A stretch of 6,911 bases of DNA, from assembly GCA_002371335.1 (NCBI GenBank), contig DFHP01000006.1, positions 18,022 through 24,932 on the forward strand. Direction: 5' to 3'. Position numbers and translations under genes: made by a program. This DNA is from Eubacterium sp. UBA3720 (GTDB lineage Bacteria > Bacillota > Clostridia > Lachnospirales > Lachnospiraceae). Under the pieces are notes generated by a model. The model saw only the letters and a list, made by a program, of their open reading frames with translations, made no database searches and had not been told where the DNA came from. Each line of letters starts with the position of its first letter. The stretch's first letter is position 1. Below, in pieces: positions 1 through 5,364 of this stretch.

Positions 1-126
1 CGAAACTCCGTCCCCGGTTTCATGAAGCTTTCAGACGAAAATTATAAAGGGAAAAAATGTAATTGTAAAGTGGTGAAAAGAGCGGGGAGAGAAATCTGTG
101 AAGATTCTATGAAGATAATTGTTTTT

Positions 127-157
127 TGTTTTAAAATAGACAAGTGTATAGTATAAT
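127..157 (+). promoter_or_regulatory. Probable sigma-A promoter of trxA-trxB
   Basis: A perfect -10 hexamer TATAAT lies at 152-157 in a very AT-rich stretch. The -35 is weak: TTGTTT at 127-132 with a 19-base spacer is the best candidate. Transcription would start near 164, leaving a leader of about 70 bases before trxA. A consensus TTGACA at 178-183 has no acceptable -10 at 16-18 bases and is therefore not taken as a second promoter. The promoter is inferred from motif and position only. Confidence 0.5.
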
Positions 158-187
158 CATTTAAAAATAAAATTCAGTTGACAAAAC

Positions 188-203
188 CTGCCCTCCGGGG
201 CAG
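188..203 (+). other. Small hairpin in the trxA 5' leader
   Basis: CTGCCC at 188-193 pairs with GGGCAG at 198-203 around the loop TCCG. AAAC at 184-187 could extend the stem by pairing with GTTT at 208-211 across a bulge. No T-tract follows, so it is not an intrinsic terminator. It sits about 20 bases upstream of the ribosome binding site and may stabilise the mRNA 5' end. Any role is an inference. Confidence 0.35.
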
Positions 204-233
204 TTCGGTTTAACAGAAAGAAAGAGGTATAAA

Positions 234-545
234 ATGGCAGAGGTTATTCTTACAGCAGAGAATTTTGATAATGAGGTATTGAATTATGAAGGCAAAGTTC
301 TGGTGGATTTCTGGGCAGTCTGGTGCGGACCTTGCCAGATGCTGGGACCGATCGTCAAGGATATCGCCGATACGGTAACCGATGTTAAAGTCGGAAAAGT
401 GGACTGTGACGCACAGAGCGCGCTGGCTATGAAGTATGGGGTAAGTTCCATCCCTACGCTGGTTGTTTTTGAAAACGGAAAAGAAGTGAACAGAAGTGTA
501 GGTTTCATTCCTAAAGACCGTGTTCTGGCCCTGTTGGGTAAATAA
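234..545 (+). CDS. trxA: Thioredoxin
   Basis: This is a 103-residue cytosolic thioredoxin, the usual length for the family. The redox-active WCGPC motif is at residues 30-34 (Cys31 and Cys34), preceded by the buried Asp25 in VDFWA. The cis-proline Pro74 of the SIPT segment packs against the active site, and a C-terminal glycine-containing strand (VGFIPKD) completes the fold. It reduces protein disulfides and is itself reduced by the enzyme encoded next door. An extra cysteine, Cys58, lies in the VDCD strand where most thioredoxins have Val or Asn. The ATG is preceded by AAGAGG at 222-227 with 6 bases of spacing, which supports this start. The gene ends 17 bases before the chosen trxB start, so the pair is almost certainly co-transcribed. 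The family assignment is very secure. Confidence 0.97.
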   Translation: MAEVILTAENFDNEVLNYEGKVLVDFWAVWCGPCQMLGPIVKDIADTVTDVKVGKVDCDAQSALAMKYGVSSIPTLVVFENGKEVNRSVGFIPKDRVLALLGK

Positions 546-562
546 TGACAGGAGGAAAACAA

Positions 563-1510
563 ATGACAGATATTATTATCGTCGGTGCCGGTCCTGCGGG
601 ACTGACCGCGGCGATCTATGGACTTCGGGCAGGAAAAAAAGTACTGCTTTTTGAAGCCAACAGCTATGGCGGCAGGATAATTAACACGCCGGATATCGCA
701 AATTATCCCGGAATAGCACATATTTCCGGATTTGAGTTTGCGATGAATCTTTACAATCAGGCGTCTGCTCTCGGTGCTGAAGTAATATTTGAGAGAGTAG
801 CCCGTGTGGAGGATGCCGGAGACAGAAAGATAGTACATACGGAAGCCGGAAAGACATATGAAGCGAAGGCTGTGATCCTTGCGACCGGATCGAAGAACAA
901 GCCTCTCGGTCTGGATCGCGAGCAGGAATTACTGGGCAAAGGCGTTTCCTACTGCGCAACCTGCGACGGCGCATTCTTCCGGGAAAAAGACGTAGTCATT
1001 CAGGGCGGCGGAAAAATGTCTTTCGAAGACGCGATCTTTCTCGCGGGATACTGCCGTAAGGTGTATTTTGTGCAGCGGCAGGGTGAGCTGAAAGGAAATC
1101 AGCCGGAAATCGACGCTCTGAAAGAGAAGGAAAATGTGGAGTTTATCCTGAACGCCCGTGTGACAAAGCTGATCGGAGAGAATAACCTTGAGGCGGTAGA
1201 GATCACGGAACGTGTGCCGGTGAAGACTTCAGACGGATCGGATAATAACCCGGTTAAATGGGAGAACCGCACCCGCGTGATAGACGTGTCAGGATTGTTC
1301 GTGGCCGTTGGCGAAATGCCGGATAATCTTGCCTTTGTTGACGTGGTAGAGCTGGATAAAAACGGCTACATTCAGGCGGCTGAAGACTGCACTACGAAGG
1401 TCCCGGGTATTTTTGTGGCGGGAGACTGCAGGACAAAAAAAGTCCGTCAGCTGACTACAGCAGCGGCCGACGGAACAGTGGCGGCTCTGGCAGCGGCGGC
1501 GGTCCGCTAA
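563..1510 (+). CDS. trxB: Thioredoxin reductase-like flavoprotein
   Basis: The 315-residue protein belongs to the low-molecular-weight thioredoxin reductase family, which reduces thioredoxin through FAD and a redox CxxC. Visible elements in order are the N-terminal FAD dinucleotide fold GAGPAG (residues 8-13), ATGS (107-110), the redox centre CATCDG (131-136, Cys131 and Cys134), a second glycine-rich motif GGG (148-150), and the C-terminal FAD motif GIFVAGDC (282-289) with RQ at 295-296. The start at 563 is preferred because AGGAGG (550-555) lies 7 bases upstream. An in-frame ATG at 545 overlaps the trxA stop codon and has no such site. The pyridine-nucleotide motif is unusual: HRRxxFRA of E. 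coli TrxB is replaced by QRQGELKG (171-178). An extra stretch of roughly 15 residues is present near 216-238. The protein could therefore be a ferredoxin-dependent FFTR-type or NADH-using enzyme rather than a standard NADPH one. Thioredoxin as partner is strongly supported by the operon. Confidence 0.92.
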   Translation: MTDIIIVGAGPAGLTAAIYGLRAGKKVLLFEANSYGGRIINTPDIANYPGIAHISGFEFAMNLYNQASALGAEVIFERVARVEDAGDRKIVHTEAGKTYEAKAVILATGSKNKPLGLDREQELLGKGVSYCATCDGAFFREKDVVIQGGGKMSFEDAIFLAGYCRKVYFVQRQGELKGNQPEIDALKEKENVEFILNARVTKLIGENNLEAVEITERVPVKTSDGSDNNPVKWENRTRVIDVSGLFVAVGEMPDNLAFVDVVELDKNGYIQAAEDCTTKVPGIFVAGDCRTKKVRQLTTAAADGTVAALAAAAVR

Positions 1511-1548
1511 AAAAGCACAAATGCCGGAAGATACGGCAGAGTATATAT

Positions 1549-1594
1549 AAAAAAGCAGGGGCGTGATCCATTTAGATCACGCCCCTGCTTTTTT
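1549..1594. terminator. Bidirectional Rho-independent terminator
   Basis: A perfect 20-bp inverted repeat (1549-1568 with 1575-1594) surrounds a 6-base loop. Its core is GCAGGGGCGTGATC, flanked by six A on the left and six T on the right. It reads as an intrinsic terminator on both strands, so it can end trxA-trxB from the left and lon-trmO from the right. It starts 39 bases after the trxB stop. The 105 bases between it and the trmO stop contain no gene and no other hairpin that I can see. Confidence 0.95.
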
Positions 1595-1699
1595 GGGCCA
1601 TACGATTAAAGTGTCAAAAGTCCCTTGTTCAGAAATTGTGTCAATTCCTAGGGCACAAATCCTCCGGGGATGTACACGCCGCACAGAGGAAGATATTTC

Positions 1700-2413
1700 T
1701 CAATTACCGGCTGAAGTTATATCAATAATATAAAGGTCATGGCCGTCTGTCCGGAATCTGATGTTTCTACCCGCATAGGAAAGTCCGTAGATGCGCCCGG
1801 GGTCGTCCTGATACGAGGGCCTCGGATCTTCCCGCAATACATCCATGAGACCGGAAACCTTCTCTTCAGGCAATAATACCCGAAGTTCTTCGGGGAAATG
1901 TATCCGAAGCGGAGCCTGTATGGTCCGGTCCGTGAAGCCGCCTTTCGCATCCGGATGACTGTCGGCGTAAGGCAGATAAGGTTTTATGTCGTAGATCGGC
2001 GTTCCGTCCATCAGGTCGGCTCCCCGGACGATCAGCACAGGACCGTCATCAGGCCGGAATTCGATTTTTTCCAGTCTCACGGAAGATAAGCCGACAGGAT
2101 TAGGCCGGAAAGGCGACCTGGTGGCAAAAACGCCTGCCCGCGTGTTTCCGCCAAGTCTCGGCGGACGGACAGTAGGACGCCAGTCAGGCGAGCCGTCTTT
2201 GTCTGAAGACTTACGCCTGTTTCCCGAAAAGCCCCATATCAGCCAGATGAAGGAAAACTCTTCAAGCCCCCGAACTGCTTCCCTTATGCCGTATTCTTTT
2301 TCAAAAACGATCGTTCCCACGGTATCGGCAAGCCCGCTCTGACGGGGAATCCCAAATTTTTCGGGAAAATCGGTCCGGATATATGCGATCGGTTTCAGTA
2401 CCAGTTCATTCAT
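1700..2413 (-). CDS. trmO: tRNA (N6-threonylcarbamoyladenosine37-N6)-methyltransferase TrmO (TsaA/YaeB family)
   Basis: The 237-residue protein matches the length of E. coli TrmO (about 235). TrmO uses S-adenosylmethionine to methylate t6A at position 37 of certain tRNAs, giving m6t6A next to the anticodon. The N-terminal TsaA beta-barrel domain covers about residues 4-150. Its hallmark blocks are FGIPRQSGL (20-28), GLEEFSFIW (49-57), RPTVRPPRLGGN (79-90), GVFATRSPFRPNPVG (94-108) and DGTPIYDIKPYLPY (136-149). The family's smaller C-terminal domain follows, ending in a YGLSYAGRNIRF-type segment. The start at 2413 begins exactly where family similarity begins; longer in-frame starts would only translate lon sequence in another frame. 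There is no clear Shine-Dalgarno site and the gene overlaps the end of lon by 8 bases, so translation is probably coupled to lon. It contains a short extra loop (66-75). The family call is very secure; activity is inferred. Confidence 0.93.
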   Translation of the reverse strand: MNELVLKPIAYIRTDFPEKFGIPRQSGLADTVGTIVFEKEYGIREAVRGLEEFSFIWLIWGFSGNRRKSSDKDGSPDWRPTVRPPRLGGNTRAGVFATRSPFRPNPVGLSSVRLEKIEFRPDDGPVLIVRGADLMDGTPIYDIKPYLPYADSHPDAKGGFTDRTIQAPLRIHFPEELRVLLPEEKVSGLMDVLREDPRPSYQDDPGRIYGLSYAGRNIRFRTDGHDLYIIDITSAGN

Positions 2414-4859
2414 TGCTTGTCTGTTCAAAAAAATTAAGTGCGTCGTTTTTCGGAAGTTTGATCCCAAGGGCGTGCTGTATAACGTCCTGAACGGTTTCCA
2501 CAGGGATGATCTCCAGTGTTTCGACCACCTCGGGAGCCACATCCTCCAGATCGGGCATGTTTTCCTTTGGTATCAGGACGGTTTTTATTCCGGCGCGCTG
2601 TGCAGCCATGAGTTTTTCGGGAAGACCGCCGATAGGCATCACCTGTCCCCGCAGGGAAATCTCACCTGTCATGGCCAGTGTCGGACTGACAATAGTGCCT
2701 GTGATCAGGGAAACCAGCGCGGTGAACATTGTTACGCCTGCTGAAGGTCCGTCTTTCGGAACCGCTCCTTCCGGTATATGAATATGTATATCCTTTTCCG
2801 AAAGATCCAGATTCTGCGAGATAAAAGTTGATTTCAGGAGGCTCAGCGCGATAGTGGCGGATTCTTTCATAACGTCGCCCAGCTGTCCTGTCAGGACTAC
2901 ATTTCCGCCGCCTTTCATGGCAGTCGTCTCGATAAAAAGGATCTCGCCGCCCACCGGCGTCCAGGCAAGACCTGTCGCCACACCGGTCAGGCTTTTTTTC
3001 ATAGCCCGGTCGTGGAAAGCTGTTTTTGTGCCCAGGTATCCGGGAACATCTTTCTCCCTGATCTTGATCTTTTCTGATGATCCTTTTTCGGGCTTCTCCC
3101 CGTCAGACGTATTTCCTGCGGAGCTGTCCACAGCTCCGGCAGAGGAATCTGTCTCCGAGGGAGAGGCGGCTTTTCTGTTTTCTTCCAGCGACCGATTCAT
3201 CACAAGCTCTGCGGCAGTCTTTCTGCAGAGAGTATCCAGCTGTTTTTTCAGACCGCGGACGCCTGCTTCCATGGTATATTCGTCAATGATCCTGCGGATC
3301 GCCCCGTCGGTGATATGAAGATCTTTTTTCGTAAGGCCGGCCTCGGCCAGAGCCCGCGGGATCAGATGCTTCTTTGCGATATGCATTTTGTCTATCGGAG
3401 TATATCCCGGCAGCTGGATCATTTCCATTCGATCCAGAAGCGGCTGAGGGATGGTGTCGTAACTGTTGGCGGTGCAGACAAAAAGCACGTTGGATAGATC
3501 GTAAGGAACATTCAGATAATGATCTGTAAAGGTGTTGTTTTGTTCCGGATCCAGAACCTCCAGTAGAGCGCTGGCAGGATTTCCGTCAAAGCTTTGCGCA
3601 AGTTTATCCACCTCGTCAAGTACGACAACGGGATTCATGGCTCCCGCCCGTTTTATGCCGTCCATGATGCGTCCCGGCATAGCTCCGATGTAAGTGCGGC
3701 GGTGACCGCGGATCTCGGCTTCGTCACGGATGCCGCCGAGGCTGATACGGACATACTCGCGGCCAAGCGCGTCCGCGATACTTTTTCCCATGCTGGTCTT
3801 TCCGGTTCCGGGTGCGCCTACAAGAAGAAGTATCGAGCCGCCCTGATCCTTCTTCAGGGACATAACGGCAAGCTGCTGAAGGATACGTTCCTTTACCTTT
3901 TTCAGACCGTAATGTTCTTTGGAAAGGATCTTTTCGGCCCTGGCGAGATTGATCTCCGGCATTTCCTCCACCGTCCATTTAAGGTCAGTGACAAAATCCA
4001 GATAGTTTTCCAGAGTCGCCTTTTCGGGATCGTTGGGCTGCGCCTGCAGATAACGCTTCAGAGCACGGTCCACCTCTTTGCGGGCTTCCTCAGGCATGCC
4101 AGACGCGGCGATCCTTTTTGCGTATTCATTTTCTTCACCGGATGATTCCGGATCGAGTTCGGCCAGTTCATCCTGAAGAAGATTTATCTGCTTCTGAATA
4201 GCTGCCTTTTTATAAAGATTGCCTTCGGAGTCATTATAACGCTTGTTAATGTCCACCTGCATATCCACGGTACCCTTGAACTTCAGAAGAGTCTCCTGGA
4301 TCAAAAGGGCGCGCTGGCTCAGGAGATCTGTCTCCAGAAGGGCATATTTTTCTTCCGGAGACATGCCGAAGAACTGGCAGAAAACAGCGCCGAAATCAGT
4401 AAGAGTCCTGCAGTTGTTCAGGTAGCTGTGCACCAGCTCGCCGCCCTGCATGTGTTCGGAAAGTTCCAGAACGATTTTTTTCATTCCGTCCAGCAGTTCC
4501 TGTTCGCCTTCTGCGGTGATGTCTGTGATCTCAGGAACATACTCAAAGGTACCTGTCAGATAGCCCTGATCGTTATTCAGGGATGTAAGACGCACCTTCT
4601 GGTGAGTTTCGGCATGAAGATGCGTGCCCAGCGGAGTCTTTGAGATTTCCAGAACCTCAGCGATAACGCCGCAGCCGAAGAAATCCTCTTCCCTGATCTC
4701 GGAGGTTGGTTTCTGAATGCGGATAGGGAGAAAGACTGCCCTGGAATCCGAGGCTTTAAGGAATTCTTTTTCGGCATCAGAAAACTCATTGATCCCGAGC
4801 TGATAATCCACATCGGGAAGAATGATCGTGTCAAAAAAAGGTATGATCATGTATTTCAT
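2406..4859 (-). CDS. lon: ATP-dependent Lon protease (endopeptidase La)
   Basis: This is an 817-residue LonA-type cytosolic protease that unfolds and degrades damaged and regulatory proteins as a hexamer. A divergent substrate-binding N domain (about 1-190) and helical linker lead to the AAA+ module: Walker A GAPGTGKTS (348-356, Lys354), Walker B VVVLDEVDK with Asp415 and Glu416, arginine finger Arg477 in LLDRMEMI, and sensor-2 Arg535 in GVRGL. The protease domain carries the Ser-Lys dyad: Ser706 in PKDGPSAG and Lys749 in GGLPEKL. Their 43-residue spacing equals that of E. coli Lon. All catalytic residues are intact. A low-complexity Ser/Asp/Glu-rich insert of about 38 residues (559-596) separates the ATPase and protease domains. 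The start is supported by GGGAG (4872-4868) 8 bases upstream. The N-terminus lacks the PLLPLR-like opening of B. subtilis LonA and begins with IPFFDTIILPD. The gene is first in an operon with trmO, behind a CIRCE-overlapped promoter. Confidence 0.97.
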   Translation of the reverse strand: MKYMIIPFFDTIILPDVDYQLGINEFSDAEKEFLKASDSRAVFLPIRIQKPTSEIREEDFFGCGVIAEVLEISKTPLGTHLHAETHQKVRLTSLNNDQGYLTGTFEYVPEITDITAEGEQELLDGMKKIVLELSEHMQGGELVHSYLNNCRTLTDFGAVFCQFFGMSPEEKYALLETDLLSQRALLIQETLLKFKGTVDMQVDINKRYNDSEGNLYKKAAIQKQINLLQDELAELDPESSGEENEYAKRIAASGMPEEARKEVDRALKRYLQAQPNDPEKATLENYLDFVTDLKWTVEEMPEINLARAEKILSKEHYGLKKVKERILQQLAVMSLKKDQGGSILLLVGAPGTGKTSMGKSIADALGREYVRISLGGIRDEAEIRGHRRTYIGAMPGRIMDGIKRAGAMNPVVVLDEVDKLAQSFDGNPASALLEVLDPEQNNTFTDHYLNVPYDLSNVLFVCTANSYDTIPQPLLDRMEMIQLPGYTPIDKMHIAKKHLIPRALAEAGLTKKDLHITDGAIRRIIDEYTMEAGVRGLKKQLDTLCRKTAAELVMNRSLEENRKAASPSETDSSAGAVDSSAGNTSDGEKPEKGSSEKIKIREKDVPGYLGTKTAFHDRAMKKSLTGVATGLAWTPVGGEILFIETTAMKGGGNVVLTGQLGDVMKESATIALSLLKSTFISQNLDLSEKDIHIHIPEGAVPKDGPSAGVTMFTALVSLITGTIVSPTLAMTGEISLRGQVMPIGGLPEKLMAAQRAGIKTVLIPKENMPDLEDVAPEVVETLEIIPVETVQDVIQHALGIKLPKNDALNFFEQTSNE

Positions 4860-4987
4860 ATTCTATACTCCCAAATATATGATTCGTTTATCTGCGTGCG
4901 GGATCCGTGTATCCGGAGACGCCGCACAGTATTGTCGGTGGTTACACCCGGGAGGACGAAGCGCGGGAGGGGCCGGGCCGGACCTTA

Positions 4988-5014
4988 TCAGCACTCGGTC
5001 TCCACGAGTGCTAA
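4988..5014 (-). promoter_or_regulatory. CIRCE operator (HrcA binding site) of lon
   Basis: On the plus strand the site reads TCAGCACTC, then 9 bases, then GAGTGCTAA. The CIRCE consensus is TTAGCACTC-N9-GAGTGCTAA, so 17 of 18 arm positions match and the spacer length is exact. It lies immediately downstream of the lon -10 box and covers the expected transcription start, the standard geometry for repression by HrcA. It is about 130 bases upstream of the lon start codon. The divergent plus-strand promoter starts more than 70 bases away, so lon is the obvious target. The motif identification is strong; regulation is inferred. Confidence 0.93.
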
Positions 5015-5015
5015 T

Positions 5016-5045
5016 ATATTACAACATTGTATGAAAAGGTGTCAA
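5016..5045 (-). promoter_or_regulatory. Sigma-A promoter of lon-trmO
   Basis: On the minus strand a perfect -35 TTGACA (5045-5040) is followed after 18 bases by TAATAT (5021-5016). A start near 5009 falls inside the CIRCE element. The resulting lon leader is about 150 bases long. Its part at 4945-4984 is markedly GC-rich compared with its surroundings and contains no open reading frame that I support. Confidence 0.8.
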
Positions 5046-5087
5046 TAGTAAAATGAATCATTGGCCGGGACAGCCATGCCGTAAAAC

Positions 5088-5116
5088 TTGACGAGGCATA
5101 GCAGGTATGTTAACCT
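5088..5116 (+). promoter_or_regulatory. Candidate promoter of the leader RNA and decarboxylase
   Basis: TTGACG (5088-5093) is followed after exactly 17 bases by TAACCT (5111-5116), preceded by an extended -10 TG at 5108-5109. The -10 keeps only the most conserved positions (T, A and final T) of TATAAT. Transcription would start near 5123, just before the structured region. It is divergent from the lon promoter, with about 40 bases between the two -35 elements. Confidence 0.5.
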
Positions 5117-5122
5117 TAATAA

Positions 5123-5341
5123 TGCAAGCGAGCGCGAATGCGTTCTTATGCAAAGTTTTTATTGATTGAGTCAGGAGCTCAAATTTTATAAGTTGATTAC
5201 TTAATAATCAGTGCATCAGCACATCATCTTGTGAAACGGTCAATAAGAGTGTATCGGGTATTGCATAAGCTAAGCACAGCTCGCAGACGTTTTTGGATAA
5301 TATACTTAAAGGATGATGGTTTGCGCCGTCATCTTTTTTTT
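5123..5341 (+). ncRNA. Structured leader RNA or small RNA upstream of the decarboxylase, unrecognised
   Basis: No coding region is supported here, but strong nested complementarity is. Helix 1 is GCGAGC 5128-5133 with GCTCGC 5279-5284. Helix 2 is CTTATGCAA 5145-5153 with TTGCATAAG 5261-5269, a perfect 9 bp. Helix 3 is 5157-5165 with 5240-5248, 9 bp with one G-U. Inside helix 3 are three local hairpins: 5166-5170 with 5178-5182, 5194-5199 with 5205-5210, and 5211-5214 with 5219-5222. A linker and an intrinsic terminator follow. The architecture, a closed rod opening into a multi-branched junction before a terminator, resembles a transcription-attenuating riboswitch. I do not see the signature motifs of T-box, lysine, SAM, glycine or preQ1 leaders. 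A free-standing small RNA such as 6S RNA (about 200 bases, rod-like) is the main alternative. The existence of a structured RNA is fairly likely; its class is unknown. The start is taken from the predicted promoter. Confidence 0.6.
5312..5341 (+). terminator. Rho-independent terminator (likely attenuator) before the decarboxylase
   Basis: GATGATGG (5312-5319) pairs with CCGTCATC (5326-5333) through 8 bp including one G-U, around the loop TTTGCG. A run of eight T (5334-5341) follows. Three A upstream can extend the stem into the T-tract. It ends 10 bases before the AAGGA ribosome binding site of the next gene. Since no promoter is visible after it, transcripts of the decarboxylase must read through it. 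Confidence 0.85.
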
Positions 5342-5364
5342 AGTTCATAGAAGGAATTATGCCG

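Noticed and set aside
22..156. A 44-codon plus-strand reading frame upstream of trxA with five cysteines
   Set aside because: It has no ribosome binding site, runs through the trxA promoter -10 box, and shows no recognisable family. Chance is the simpler explanation.
178..183. Consensus TTGACA in the trxA leader
   Set aside because: No -10-like hexamer occurs 16-18 bases downstream; that stretch is occupied by a GC-rich hairpin.
545..562. Upstream ATG overlapping the trxA stop as the trxB start
   Set aside because: It lies too close to any Shine-Dalgarno site, and the AGGAGG falls between it and the ATG at 563, where family similarity begins.
1611..1644. Two minus-strand TTGACAC copies 27 bases apart between the terminator and trmO
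   Set aside because: Neither has a -10 at correct spacing and no gene follows on that strand. They may be chance or a small decayed repeat.
2414..2542. A 43-residue N-terminal extension of trmO
   Set aside because: It is antisense-free but lies wholly within lon in another frame, has no TsaA similarity, and the ATG at 2413 fits the family N-terminus.
2854..3318. Long plus-strand open frames opposite lon, for example 2854-3318 and 3594-4145
   Set aside because: They are antisense to a fully conserved lon coding region, have no convincing ribosome binding sites and no recognisable protein features.
5298..5306. TAATAT/TATACT sequence as a promoter -10 just before the decarboxylase
   Set aside because: No -35-like element lies at suitable spacing, and a start there would place the intrinsic terminator at the very 5' end of the transcript.
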